DNA of 64,000 bases from VAZQ01 sp963785745. Its GTDB lineage: Bacteria; Pseudomonadota; Alphaproteobacteria; Rhizobiales; Xanthobacteraceae. The translations under genes were made by a program, and so were the position numbers. The notes beneath the pieces are model-generated. The model saw only the letters and a list, made by a program, of their open reading frames with translations. It did no database searches and was not told the origin of the DNA. Location: contig CAWAWR010000020.1 in NCBI GenBank assembly GCA_963785745.1, positions 1-64,000 on the forward strand, read 5' to 3'. Of the stretch, positions 46,050 to 56,691 are shown in pieces (positions within the stretch are counted from its first letter, which is position 1; the number at the start of each line of letters is the position of its first letter).

Positions 46050-47093
46050 CTATTTCGGCTGATTGTAGATCAGCGCGTTGATGGCGCGTTTCACGACCGG
46101 GGCCGGCGTCGCATAGATGCGCTCGACGATGCCCTGCAGGTCGGTGCCCGACAGCACATCGATATCGAGATTCATCTTTGCCGCTTCGGCGAGCAACACC
46201 TTGTCCTGTAGCACCTGCACAAAAGCTTCCCGCAGCGCCGCGATCCGTTCGGGCGGCGCACCCGGCGGCATCACGAAGGGACGGCCAAACTGTTGCTGGG
46301 CATAGATGAGCTCGAGCAACTGCCGGTCTTCCGGGGACTTGGCGAAGTCGCCGGTGCGCGGGATGCCCATTGCGTTGAGCTTGGCGCTGCCCTTGACGTT
46401 CTGCTGCACCAGCATCTTGCCGATGCCCTTTCCGGCGAACCAGTCGGGGCGCTGCACCATCATGGCCGGCACGCCGGTGCCGCAGACACCCTCGACCTCG
46501 TTGCGGTCAATGGCCAGAACGGTGTCACGCACGCCCGGATAGCGCTGGATGACGCGAAACTTCGTTCCGAGGATGTTGTTTTCCGCCACCGCGAAGTCGC
46601 GTGTCGAGTTGCCCTCGCCGCCGGCGCCGATGATCAGCTCGTTGGAGAACAGATCGTTGAACGACTTCACCTTCGCATCGTTGCGCGACCAGCACAGATT
46701 GACCTCGGTGTTGGCGCTGCCGAGATAGACGAGCTGGGTGAAATCGTACTTGATCCGCTCCTTGACGTCGTAGATCGGCTTGGTGATGGCGCCGGGCTGG
46801 ATCGCCGCGAAGGCGGTCGCTTCCTTCGGCAAAGTATACATGTGCTGGATGGCGACGTTGCCGCTGGCCCCCGGCATGTTCATCGGGATGATCGACGGAT
46901 TGCCCGGGATGTAGCGGCTGATGTGGCGTCCGACCAGCCGCGCGTAGGCGTCGTAGCCGCCGCCGACCGCGCTGGCGATGAACATGTTGATCTGCCGGCC
47001 CTTGTAGAAGGCCGCGACATCCTGCGCCTGCGCGAGACCCGGCATCATGACAGCCAATGTGCCGGCAGCGATCGTTCGCAGCAGATGGGACAT
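46050..47093 (-). CDS. Orphan extracytoplasmic solute receptor (FYKGR subfamily)
   Basis: 347 residues, intact. The signal peptide MSHLLRTIAAGTLAVMMPG ends LAQAQ, then DVAAFYKGRQINMFIASAVG, GGYDAYARLVGRHISRYIPG and PSIIPMNMPGASGNVAIQHM. Also IQRYPGVRDTVLAIDRNEVE. Paralogous to the other FYKGK receptors, most like the 42.3 kb copy. It follows the acyl-CoA synthetase gene (34-nt gap), so it may take up an acid that the synthetase activates. Confidence 0.91.
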   Translation of the reverse strand: MSHLLRTIAAGTLAVMMPGLAQAQDVAAFYKGRQINMFIASAVGGGYDAYARLVGRHISRYIPGNPSIIPMNMPGASGNVAIQHMYTLPKEATAFAAIQPGAITKPIYDVKERIKYDFTQLVYLGSANTEVNLCWSRNDAKVKSFNDLFSNELIIGAGGEGNSTRDFAVAENNILGTKFRVIQRYPGVRDTVLAIDRNEVEGVCGTGVPAMMVQRPDWFAGKGIGKMLVQQNVKGSAKLNAMGIPRTGDFAKSPEDRQLLELIYAQQQFGRPFVMPPGAPPERIAALREAFVQVLQDKVLLAEAAKMNLDIDVLSGTDLQGIVERIYATPAPVVKRAINALIYNQPK

Positions 47094-47127
47094 GTGTTTC
47101 TCCGTCAGCGCATGATCATTCCAACAA

Positions 47128-49222
47128 CTACACCCCGGCACGCAGCATTCGAACGTCGACCGCGCGCACGCCTTTGGCCAGCACGATCAGCGGATTGATC
47201 TCGATGTCGCTCAGGAGATGGCGATGGTCGAGATAGAAGTCGGAGAGGCCGCAGATCGCCGCGACCAGCGCGTCGACGTCGGCCGCGGGCTTGCCGCGGA
47301 AACCAGCCAGAAGCTTTGCGACTTTCAGCTCGGCAATCATCGCGCGCGCATCCGCCGGGGTGACCGGCAGGAGCCGGAACGCGACGTCCTTCACCAGTTC
47401 GACCAGGATGCCGCCGGCGCCGACCACCAGCATCGGACCGTAAAGAGGATCGGTCCGCGCGCCGACAATCATCTCAACGCCATCGACCATCTCCTGCACG
47501 AGATAGCCGTCGATCGGCGCGCCGGGCACCGCTTTGGCGGCGGACGCGGCAAGTTCCTGCGCCGCGCGCGCAACCTCGGCTTCCGATGACAGATGCAACC
47601 GCACGCCGCCGGCCTCGGTCTTGTGCGAGATCGCGGACGAGACGATCTTGAGCGCCACCGGAAATCCGATCTTGGCTGCGGCGCCTGCCGCGTCTTGCGG
47701 TGATTTCGCCATCGCGCTCCGGGGCAAGGTCAGCCCATGCTGCGCGAGCGCTGCTTCAAGCGCCGCGCCTTCGAAGGTTTCCGGTCGGCCGGCCGGAACT
47801 GCGAGCGGAGCAATGGCCTGCCCTTTGCGCGCGCCATAGAAAGCGAGTGAGCTCAGCGCCCGAATGACCGACGGCAGGCCCTGCAGGAACGGGAAGCCGA
47901 CCTCGTTCTGAAACTTCACCGTCGCCTGATCGGTCAGGATCGCCATCCGGATGAACCCGATGACCGGCTTGTCGGTGCCCTCGACGATGCTTCGGGTGAT
48001 CGCCGGATCGCGGACGCGCGATCCCGACGGCGGCGTGCCGCCCCAGGCCAGCATGTCGACATTCGGATCGGCGGCGACCGCGGAACACAGCTTGGCGTCA
48101 TGGGCGTCGTCGACGGGATTGCCGGCATCGAGCGGGTTCTTCAATTCAAGCTCGTACGAGACCATCGGGCGAAGCGTCGCCTTGGTGGCGGCGTCGAATT
48201 CCGGCGTGACGAGTCCGCCGATTTCCTCCAGATGGTCGAACAGGAGATCGACCGTGCCGCCCGAGGTCGTGACCCAGCCGACGCGCGGCCCCTTCGGCAA
48301 ATCGGCCCGCCTGCAACACCAGCAGCATCTCGATCATGTCGTCGAGCGAGTGGCATACGACGATGCCGTAGCGCTCGCACATCGCGGTGAAGGCGCCGTA
48401 GTCGCCGGCGATGGCGCCGGTGTGCGATTGCGCGCTGTCGCGCGCCTTCTGCGACTTGCCGGTCTTGATGGCGACGATCGGCTTGCCGGCCGCGAGCGCC
48501 TTCTTCGCCGCCGCCATGAACGCCTGCGGCCGGCGGATGCCTTCGACGAACAATGCAATGACGCGCGTGCTCTCGTCCTCGGCGAAGAAGTTGACGTAGT
48601 CCGCGAGATCGACGCTCAGCTCGTTGCCGCTCGACACCAGATAGTTGAAGCTGACGCCGCGATGCGCGCCCATGCTGCCGATGTATTGCACGGTGCCGCC
48701 CGACTGCGTGACGAAGGCGACCGAGCCGGGCGTCATCGCGCACAGATCGCCGTTGGGATAGCCGAAGTTCTTTTCGCGCAGCGCGTTGAAGCCCATGCAG
48801 TTGGGACCGCACATGACGAGCCCGGACCGCTGGATCAGGGCTTTTAGCGCGGTGCCGCGTGCGACGATCTCGGGATCGTTGCCTTCGCCGAGCTGGGCCG
48901 CATAGACGGTGGCGCTCTTCAGTCCGGCGGCGACGCCGGTTTCCAGCACCCCCTGCACCGCGGGCGCGGGCACGATCACCAGGGCATGCGCGGGCGGCTC
49001 AGGCAGCGAAGCGAGGTCGGGGAAGCATTTGGTGCCCCACACTTCGCCGATGCGCGGGTTCACCGGATAGATCTGTCCGGGATATCCGTATTGCTGCAGT
49101 TGCTGGTAAATCTGCCGCGGCCACCGGGCGCGTTCGGAGGCCCCGACGATGGCGATCGATGCAGGCCGAAACAACGCCAGCGGAGACTTGAACGACAACG
49201 AAGCGGCGGCTTGGTCCTGCAA
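47128..49222 (-). CDS. ADP-forming acetate/acyl-CoA synthetase family protein (frame broken once)
   Basis: About 698 residues. It couples CoA-thioester and ADP/ATP chemistry on organic acids. The N-terminal CoA-binding domain is SPLALFRPASIAIVGASERA. The middle domain has the phosphohistidine region SQKARDSAQSHTGAIAGDYG, and the C-terminal ATP-grasp part has GFPVALKIVSSAISHKTEAG and PMLVVGAGGILVELVKDVA. A shift near 48300 joins LLVLQAGRF to PKGPRVGWVTTSGG. No ATG fits the start; TTG at 49222 (LQDQAAASL) is the best of poor choices. Confidence 0.85.
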
Positions 49223-49389
49223 CGCGGCAACCCCTGAACCCGCGAAGAATAATGCGAGCTGTCGAAGGATAACAACGCGGCGATGCACATGGAAGGCGTG
49301 CGCTCCTTGCATGATGCCGCGCCACGGGCTCGCGCGCCACGGGCGGAAGCTGCGCCGTCAACCGGAATGGGCCGCCGCCTGGACGCGGC

Positions 49390-50268
49390 TCAGTGGCCGC
49401 GCTGCGACGCGATGAATGCGCGCAGCTCCGTGACCAGCTCCGGCCGCCCCTGGATCCCGGTCGGTCCGGTGTGGGAGACGCCTTCGAGCAGCACGAACTT
49501 CATCTCGGGCCGCAGCCGCTTGAGCTCGTGCATTTCCTTCAGCGTATGGTCGAGCGTGCCGACGATGCCGAGCGTCGGCACCTTCACCGCCTGCATCTGC
49601 TCGGGCGTGACTGCCTGGTCGCGATAGCCGCGCAGCGACGCCGAGACCGAATACTGGTCGAAATTCTTGTCGGCGCGGCAACGCTCCTCGGCCTTGCGGT
49701 AGTCCTCTTCGGTCGGCTTCGCGTTCGGCGGCGCCTGCCGATAGAGCCGGCTGCGGCTGATGCAGCCCTTCTCGATCTCGGCGGCTTCCACCTCGATGCG
49801 CGGATCGTTCGCGGCCGCCGGTGAGCGCCCGGCGCCGGCGGCCTGCGTGGCGGTGAGGAAGCGTTCCGGATTGAGCGTGAGCAGTTGCGCCACCGTGCTG
49901 GCGCCGAGCGAGAACCCGACGATGTGGGCACGGTCGAGCTTCAGCGCGTCAAGCAGGCGCGGCACATCGAGCGCCTGCTGCCGGCCGTAGGCTTTCGGGT
50001 CGCGCGGCTTGTCGCTCTTGCCGGAGCCGCGGGCGTCGAAGGCAATGACCCGGAAATCCTTCTGAAGATTGGCGACCACACCGGTGCCGACCCAGCTCTC
50101 CAGGCTGGACGTGCCGCCATGCAGCAGCACGATCGGCTCGCCTTTGCCGCGGTCGATGTAGTGGATCTTCACGCCGCCGAAATCGGCGTATTGGCCGTCC
50201 TCGACGGCGAGCGCCGGCATCGCCGCAAGACAGAACAGCGCAACGGCGCATCGCGTGGACATTTTCAT
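49390..50268 (-). CDS. Secreted alpha/beta-hydrolase
   Basis: 292 residues from ATG 50268, with 50283 as an alternative. Signal peptide MKMSTRCAVALFCLAAMPA ending LAVE. Hydrolase motifs are the oxyanion HGG in EPIVLLHGGTSSLESWVG, the nucleophile Ser in AHIVGFSLGASTVAQLL, the acid in LGIVGTLDHTLKEM and the His in LLEGVSHTGPTG. A compact cap follows the nucleophile. Periplasmic. The substrate is unknown. Confidence 0.88.
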   Translation of the reverse strand: MKMSTRCAVALFCLAAMPALAVEDGQYADFGGVKIHYIDRGKGEPIVLLHGGTSSLESWVGTGVVANLQKDFRVIAFDARGSGKSDKPRDPKAYGRQQALDVPRLLDALKLDRAHIVGFSLGASTVAQLLTLNPERFLTATQAAGAGRSPAAANDPRIEVEAAEIEKGCISRSRLYRQAPPNAKPTEEDYRKAEERCRADKNFDQYSVSASLRGYRDQAVTPEQMQAVKVPTLGIVGTLDHTLKEMHELKRLRPEMKFVLLEGVSHTGPTGIQGRPELVTELRAFIASQRGH

Positions 50269-50354
50269 GGTGCGTTTCCTCATCCCGTTTCTTGAGGGGA
50301 TGATGGGCCGGCATTTTGGTTCTGTAAATCGGTCTATTCGACCCAGCGGCTATC

Positions 50355-51272
50355 TCAGCCCGCCGCCAGCAGCTCGTCATCGGCAAAGCGATAGAGCCTC
50401 GCCGGGTTGGCGACGAGGACGCGCTCGCGCAATCCGGCATCGGGCAACCATGCCGCGATCAGATCGCTCAGATCGCCGTCGTTCGGCATCGGTTTCTTGT
50501 TCATGACGTGCGGCCAGTCGGTGCCCCAGATCAGCCGCTCCGGATTGACCTCGGCGAGACGTTGCGCCAGCGGCGTGACATCCGGATACGGCATGTCGGG
50601 CGCCGCCGAGATGCGATAGGGGCCGGTGAGCTTTGCCCAGCAACGGCCCTTCTCGAACAGCCGCAGAAACGATTCAAAATTCGCCGTCTGGATGAAAGCG
50701 CCCGCGCCGCTTTTCGGATAGCCCAGATGGCCGACCACGACGTCGACCGGGAGATCTGCGACCGCGTCCGCGAATTGCGGCGCCTCATCGATATTCACCA
50801 GAAACTCGATGTGCCAGCCAAACGGCGCAATCGACGCGGCGAGTTTGCGAACCTCATCGACGGGCACAACGTTGCGCTCGCCATGACGGTCGACCAGGTT
50901 GAACCGCACGCCGCGAATGCCGGCATCGTCGAACGTCCGGACGACGTCCGGCTTGACGTCGAAATCGACGACCGCGACACCGCGCAGGCCGCGCTTTCGT
51001 TGCCGCAGCGCGTCGAGCATGGCGCGGTTGTCGGTGCCGTAGACACTCGGCTGCACCAGAACCGCGCGGCCGATGCCGAGCACCTTCAGCAGATGGAGGT
51101 AGTCGCCGAGCGTCGAATCCGGCGGCGTATAGACGCGCTCCTCCGCATAGGGGAAGTCATTGGCCGGACCGCAGATATGGGCATGGGTGTCGCACGCGCC
51201 TTTGGGAAAGGCCGTGCGCGGCGCGTGCGGCGCCCGGTCGGGCGCGGGGCAAGGGGTGTCGGTGGGACGCAT
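50355..51272 (-). CDS. Amidohydrolase family protein (2-pyrone-4,6-dicarboxylate lactonase-like)
   Basis: 305 residues, intact. TIM-barrel metal-dependent hydrolase. It has the first metal motif CDTHAHICGPANDFPYAEER, strand ends LVQPSVYGTDN and VDVVVGHLGYPKSG, and the late acidic ligand in RLIWGTDWPHVMNKKP. PDC-lactonase-like enzymes open lactone rings in lignin-derived aromatic pathways. Last gene before the integrated element. No frame break. Confidence 0.88.
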   Translation of the reverse strand: MRPTDTPCPAPDRAPHAPRTAFPKGACDTHAHICGPANDFPYAEERVYTPPDSTLGDYLHLLKVLGIGRAVLVQPSVYGTDNRAMLDALRQRKRGLRGVAVVDFDVKPDVVRTFDDAGIRGVRFNLVDRHGERNVVPVDEVRKLAASIAPFGWHIEFLVNIDEAPQFADAVADLPVDVVVGHLGYPKSGAGAFIQTANFESFLRLFEKGRCWAKLTGPYRISAAPDMPYPDVTPLAQRLAEVNPERLIWGTDWPHVMNKKPMPNDGDLSDLIAAWLPDAGLRERVLVANPARLYRFADDELLAAG

Positions 51273-51331
51273 TATATGGATGTCCGCAGCGGAATTGGTG
51301 GCGGCCCTTCTTCGCTAAAGCTTCGAAGGGC

Positions 51332-51413
51332 ATCCTGCTTCGCGTCAAAGACCAGTGAAAATCCTGCGAAGCGCGCAAGCGCGAAGCAGGATGGCGGAGA
51401 GGGAAGTCCGCCA
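51332..51413. repeat. Palindromic intergenic repeat at the left edge of the element
   Basis: ATCCTGCTTCGCG (51332-51344) and CGCGAAGCAGGAT (51380-51392) are a perfect 13-bp inverted pair. The second arm can also pair with ATCCTGC at 51361, enclosing GCGC-GCAA-GCGC. A further 7-bp hairpin TGGCGGA/TCCGCCA (51392-51413) follows at once. It looks like a BIME-type chromosomal repeat. The 296-bp gap around it has no gene. Confidence 0.65.
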
Positions 51414-51568
51414 TACTATAGTCCAGGCGCGTTTGCCGCTGCCCGAGGATGTTTTTATAAGCCCATATTTTATAGGTACTTACGGCTGTCATCGTCTTCC
51501 CCCGCCCGCCGTCGTCCGCTACAATCCGGTGCAAGTGATAGGGCACGTGCTAGGGCAAGTAGGAAGCA

Positions 51569-52753
51569 ATGGCGCGGAAAATCAACCGACTGAACGCGCG
51601 GACGGTGGCGACGATCACCAAGCACGGTCGTCATGCTGACGGTGGCGGCCTCTACCTCTCAATCTCTCCGAATGGTGGTCGGCGGTGGGTTTTTCTTTAT
51701 CGATGGCACGGCAAGCCCACCGAAATTGGCTTTGGCTCGGCGCGTGACGTGACGCTCGCCCGCGCCCGTGAACTGGCGCTCACAGTCCCGCGCCAAGCTG
51801 GCGGAGGGCATCAATCCAAAGGACGCGAGAAGGCCGTCAGAAGGCGCTACGTTCGGCGAATGCGCCGACCGTCTCATCGAGGCCATGCGCCCGTCCTGGC
51901 GCAATGCCAAGCATGCCGCACAATGGGAGATGACGTTGCGGGACTATGCCGCTCCGCTCCGTCGCCTGCCGGTGGACAAGATCACCACCGATGACGTGCT
52001 TTCGGTCTTGAAGCCGCTTTGGAGCGATAAGCCCGAAACCGCTTCGCGCTTTCGGGGCCGGATTGAGCGCGTGCTCGATGCTGCTAAGGCACAAGGGCTG
52101 CGCAGCGGAGAAAACCCGGCGCGGTGGCGGGGCCACTTGGATCAGCTCTTACCAAAGCGTCAGCGGCTCACGCGCGGCCACCATGCGGCCATGACTATGC
52201 CGAGCTACCAGCATTATGGGCGACTTGCAGTCGCGCAGGCAACGGCAGCACTGGCCCTCGAATTCTGCATTCTACGGCCGCGCGGTCCGGCGAAGTGCTC
52301 GGCGCGCGCTGGGATGAATTCGATCTTGATCGCGGCTGTGTGGACGCTGCCAGCGGCGCGGATGAAAGCCGGCCGCGAGCATCGCGTCCCGCTGTCGCGC
52401 CGCGCACTCAAGATCGCGAAGGCAATGCACCAAAACCGAGATGGCGATTTCGTGTTTCCGGGCCAAAGCCCGGCAAGCCGTTGTCTGTTATGGCGCTTGA
52501 AATGGTGCTTCGCCGCATGAAGATCGAGAGGGCGACGGTGCATGGCTTCCGCTCCGCTTTCCGGGATTGGGCAGCAGAGTGCACCGTCTCACACGAATGA
52601 GGTTTGCGAGGCTGCGCTTGCCCATGTCATCGAGAACAAAACCGAAGCAGCCTATAGGCGCGGCGACCTGTTCGAGAAGCGTGCGAACTGATGGATGCTT
52701 GGGACTTCTATTGCACCACGCCGATCGCGGAGGTCGTGGCATTTCAGCGTTAG
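51569..52753 (+). CDS. Tyrosine-type site-specific integrase (frame broken several times)
   Basis: About 395 residues if corrected. The N-terminal DUF4102 arm-binding domain is clear (MARKINRLNARTVATITKHG, GRHADGGGLYLSISPNGGRR). The core-binding domain follows (FGECADRLIEAMRPSWRNAK). The catalytic domain has the first Arg in an AARSGEVLGARWDEFDL segment, the HxxR in VHGFRSAFRDWAAE and the Tyr in TEAAYRRGDLFEKR. A tail LMDAWDFYCTTPIAEVVAFQ reaches a stop at 52753. Four or more shifts are needed. Either a decayed integrase or, as elsewhere here, consensus errors. Confidence 0.8.
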
Positions 52754-52782
52754 CCGCCGCCACCAGACCGAAGGTGTCTCAA

Positions 52783-53437
52783 ATGCCTAAAACACCGTTA
52801 TGTCCTCAACCAAAGCTGTTAATTGTATTAGCAGCGCGTCTCGCCAAACTTGCAGATGTGCCCGAGGATAATCGAGACCTATTTTGTGAACTTATTTCCC
52901 AATGCATACTGAAACTTTGGAAGCGGTCGGCGTGCAGTGTCGTCGAAGCCGGCTCCAAACTAATAAGGCTGCCGCCACGGCGGCGGCTCTCCAAAAATAT
53001 TCTTTCGCTTAAACAAACAGGATCGCGACTGGGTCGAAAGCGTTCGACTTTCTCAGATGCAATTCATGGCCGGCGAAATACGGCACTTGGAATCCACCAT
53101 TTTAAACCTCTCCATGCTGTTCAATGCGGCGATTGGGCGGCGTGCGACTCTACCAAGGAAATTGGAGAAAGGAGCATCTAAAGTCAAGGACCAGATGTTG
53201 CGAGAACTTGTTTTTGCCCTTTTAAGCGCCGCTACCGAGACAGGCGGAAAGTTCAGGTTCGATAAAAATCCGGTAAGTGGGAACCTAGCAGTCGCGTTAG
53301 ATCGCCTGCGGAACCATCTTCCTAAAGGCTTGGTGCCACAAGTCCTCCCGGGGACCACAATTCAAAGGTTGACGACCGATTTCGTCCAGCTGCGGCGTCA
53401 CGGCATATATCGCCGTTCTTTCCGGACGACGCGCTAA
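52783..53437 (+). CDS. Element-encoded hypothetical protein (frame broken once)
   Basis: About 217 residues, starting MPKTPLCPQPKLLIVLAARL, then ADVPEDNRDLFCELISQCIL. After a shift near 52970-53050 it continues MQFMAGEIRHLESTILNLSM and ends RLTTDFVQLRRHGIYRRSFR. Mostly helical and basic. Not recognised as a named family. Similar genes sit beside integrases in rhizobial islands, as I recall. It lies 29 nt after the integrase stop, so it may be co-transcribed. Confidence 0.6.
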
Positions 53438-53562
53438 CGCGGACGGCTGCGCCGGTCCCGTTCTTCGGCCTGTTCAACCTGCCAGCCACGTATCCGCGCT
53501 ACTGGATCTAAAATAACGGAAAACTAATCCACTTTTTCTGATCGCCACGCGCTGTATAACAT

Positions 53563-53586
53563 CACGTTCGCACGGACGCGAACGTG
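53563..53586. promoter_or_regulatory. Operator-like palindrome upstream of the AlpA-type gene
   Basis: CACGTTCGC-acggac-GCGAACGTG is a perfect 9-bp inverted repeat with a 6-bp centre, 26 bp before the ATG at 53612. A second short hairpin (ccggg/cccgg) follows it. The spacing suits a repressor or excisionase binding site controlling this operon. Confidence 0.5.
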
Positions 53587-53611
53587 GCTGCCGGGCCATC
53601 CCGGAGTAGCG

Positions 53612-53826
53612 ATGGTTAACTATAACTCAGACCAAGCTTGCTTACAGCATTTCCGAAGCGCTCTATAGCGTGCATCGGGCGCACCTCGCTCTATGAGGCT
53701 ATCCGTTCGGGCGCGCTTCGCGCCGTCAAAAGCGGGCGGCGCACGCTCATCCTTCAGGATGATCTCGTCCGTTGGATGCAATCCCTGCCCGCAGATGACG
53801 GTGCAGCCCACGACGGCAGTCGGTAA
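53612..53826 (+). CDS. AlpA/excisionase-type HTH DNA-binding protein (frame broken)
   Basis: About 71 residues. Residues of the form KLAYSISEA...IGRTSLYEAIRSGALRAV, then KSGRRTLILQDDLVRWMQSL, match the MerR-like HTH_17 fold of AlpA regulators and recombination directionality factors. One or two shifts near 53630-53665 are needed. Such proteins bend attachment-site DNA and switch integrase between integration and excision, or activate it as AlpA does. It precedes the primase gene by 97 nt. Confidence 0.75.
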
Positions 53827-53922
53827 CGAAGAAGTCGACCAAGGTCGTCGAATGCCTATCGTAATCGTCTGTAACAGCTACGCGCAGAGTAGCCCACTGA
53901 CCCGCAATAGTGAGATTTCTCT

Positions 53923-56431
53923 GTGAGCGCGAACCCCATTCACCCCAGCGAGCCGGGCAACAAAGTTTTCCTTGGATCGCCACCGCCGTGTCTCAGTCCC
54001 CAGTTCGACCGCATACCAGACGAACTCAAGCCGCTGAAGAACTGGGTCGTTTGGAAGTATTTGCCGCCAAAGTCGATCGGCGGTAAGTGGCGGAAGGTGC
54101 CATTCCAATCCAATGGAACGCCAGCGAGCACCACCGACCCAGCTACATGGAGCACCTTTGATGAGTGCTACGAAGCGTACGCAACCGGCGCGTTCTCTGG
54201 CATTGGATTTGTGTTTGACGGCGTGCCAGACGAGAATGGGCTTTCTTATGCCGGGATTGATTTCGATCACGTGATTTCAAAGGGCGAAATACATTCGCTG
54301 GCCGCCGAACGTATCAAGCGTATCGGTTCATACACCGAGCGCAGCGTTTCTGGTGATGGGATTCACGTCATCGTCAAAGCACGTCCGTTGGCGAGTGGAA
54401 TTTCCCACGCCGGGACGGAGATGTACACGCAAGGTCGTTTTTTTGTGATGACCGGTAGAGGGCACGGCGAGATCGTCGCCGCTCCTGAGATGTTTGCGGC
54501 ACTGGCTGCCGAATTGCGTAGTCAGGGCAAGGACTGTGGCACCCAAGCTGAACAACCGCGTCTCGAGCAAGACCCGAGCAGGGAACAGACTGACACTTGG
54601 CTTGATACTCTTCCCATCGAGAAGCGGAGCGAAGTCATCCGATATGCCGCGCTCCATATTGCCAAAAACTCCAAGATGTTCGAGTTGAGCAAGCACGGTG
54701 GCGACTACCAGAATTACCTGAGGCTTGCGTTCGCTATCGCTCGCAGCGGTGCAGACGATGCCGAGGACATTTTTGTCGAGGCTGCGTCTAGCGCGCAGGA
54801 TGCTGATCCCGAGCATGATCTGCGGAAGTTTTTCCAGGAGTGCCAGAATGCCGAGCGGCCCGGGGACGGCGTCACTGTGGGAAGCCTGTTCCGTGCTGCT
54901 ATCGACTGCGAAGCGGACTTCGCCCAGTGGAAGTCGCTTGCCGCTGAACGTGATCCAGAAGTGGCGATGTTTGCACCCGGCAACGAGGAGGCTTGCCGGG
55001 AACTGTTGGCCCGTGTCGTAGCTGCCGATCAATTGACCTACACGCTGGGCGATACGAGCGGACCCCTGATGATCCTACGCATTCCTGATAAAGAGTGCAC
55101 TGCCGGAGAAAACGAGATGGGAGGGCGACCTACCGGGAACATCCCTTGCCGCTGCTGCGGATGTTATGGAGCGCGCGGAGCGGATTACATGGATGAAGAA
55201 GGGGCGGTGGGGGCCGTATCGCATCCGACCACCGCGGGACTTCGTTAGCGATTACCTCATTCAGATGCGCGGCCGGTACGGGGCGCGTGCCATTGCGCGG
55301 GATTGTCCGTGTACCAAGTATCAGCGATAGCGGCGAGATCCGTTTATTGCGAGGGATACGATTCACAGACCGGGCTATTCCACGACAGGTCGCTAACCTT
55401 CGCCGTTCCGCCAAATCCAACGCTAGACGATGCACGGCATGCGGCGGGCATTCTGCTGTACCCGTTCTCGAAGTACCAGTTCGACGACCCGGTTGCGGGG
55501 CAAGCGCTGCTACTGGCGGCTATGTTCACTGCGATTGAACGACCATTTCTACCCGTAGCTCCGATGTTCGTCGTGCGCAGCTCGATGCCGGGAACCGGCA
55601 AGGGTTTGATCATCCGCGCCTTGGTCCGGTTGGCATTCGACACTGCTCCCGTCTTTATTACGTGGGGCGGTAGTGGTGAAGAGTTTGAGAAGCGGCTGGC
55701 CGCCCTCCTACTGCAGACCCCGAGCGTCCTGAGCATCGACAATGCCAATGGAATGCAGATCAAAGGCGACCTGCTGGAAAGCATCATCACGGAGGGGTGT
55801 GCGGATATCCGGCCGCTCGGTCACAGTAAAATCATTAAGGTACGAAACCGCTCGCTGGTCACGTTGACGGGCAACAATCCGATTATTACCGGTGACATGG
55901 CGAGACGATCACTCTCTATTGACATTCTCCCGCGCTCCAGTGACCCCGAGCGGGACCCCTACCCGTTCAACCCAGCGGACCTTGTCCAGCAGCGCCGCGG
56001 CCGATTTCCTCATGGCTGCATTCCTCGTGATGAGGGCGTTTCGCCTGGCCGGCATGCCACGGCAAGGCTTGCCTGCGGTAGGTTCATTTGATGATTGGGG
56101 CCGAAAAGTCCGCGATCTAGTTTATTCGCTAACGAACTACGATGTCAGTGAGGCGTTCCGTCGGAACAAGGAAGAGGACCCTCGCCGCCAAAGTGATGCG
56201 TCCCTGTTGGCCGCACTGCATCAGCATTTCGGGACCAACCCATTCAAAGCCGCTGACCCAATCAATGTCCACAAACTAGTGACGGATCACCGACGCTCGC
56301 CACATATGATGCCAGCGCCGACCTCCACAGAGCGGACCCTGCACGAGGCGATTGAAGATGTGCTCAGCAGCCGGGACGTGAATGCAAAGGTCTTTGGTTA
56401 TTGGGCCAGGCCGGGTCAGAGGGGCGCGTAA
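53923..56431 (+). CDS. Primase-polymerase/helicase replication protein (frame broken)
   Basis: About 835 residues in three frames. The GTG start is at 53923. The N-terminal part is primpol-like: IPDELKPLKNWVVWKYLPPK, the acidic metal site LSYAGIDFDHVI, SVSGDGIHVIVKARP and QGRFFVMTGRGHGE. A middle helical linker follows. The C-terminal AAA+/D5-type helicase has Walker A SSMPGTGKGLIIRALVRLAF, Walker B SVLSIDNANGMQIKGDLLES and sensor LVTLTGNNPIITGDMARRSL. Shifts fall near 55100 and 55980. It would prime and unwind the element at its own origin, which probably lies just downstream. Confidence 0.82.
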
Positions 56432-56520
56432 TGGGGGCTTCGTTCTCCAAACGCACCATAACCCCACGACGAACGCGAACGACATGACCGTTCAGCCGAT
56501 CTGAGCAGGTTCAGGCGGCC

Positions 56521-56641
56521 GGGAAGTACGGGAAGTACGGGAAGTATTTGGCCCCTCCTATGAGGTTAGAAATGAAGGTTACCAAGATTTGTTGTGCTTA
56601 CGTGCGGGCCGAATCCCTCCCGTCATTCCCGTACTTCCCGG
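56521..56641. repeat. Inverted array of 9-bp repeats (3 + 3)
   Basis: The left arm has GGGAAGTAC-GGGAAGTAC-GGGAAGTAT (56521-56547). The right arm, read on the minus strand, is GGGAAGTAC-GGGAATGAC-GGGAGGG (about 56616-56640). The arms can fold into a long imperfect stem around about 68 nt. This is not a simple terminator. It fits an origin or protein-binding array and lies 90 bp after the primase stop. Confidence 0.7.
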
Positions 56642-56691
56642 CCAATCGAACGCGTGGCCGCTGATTGTCGCCATTCAGAGCCGCCAAGGTG

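Noticed and set aside
49223..49312. ATG at 49312 as start of the acyl-CoA synthetase
   Set aside because: The added 30 residues do not resemble the family; the CoA-binding domain begins just after the TTG at 49222.
51392..51413. tRNA 3' end as integration site
   Set aside because: The ggcggagaggg...ccgcca string recalls a tRNA end, but no cloverleaf can be drawn upstream or downstream.
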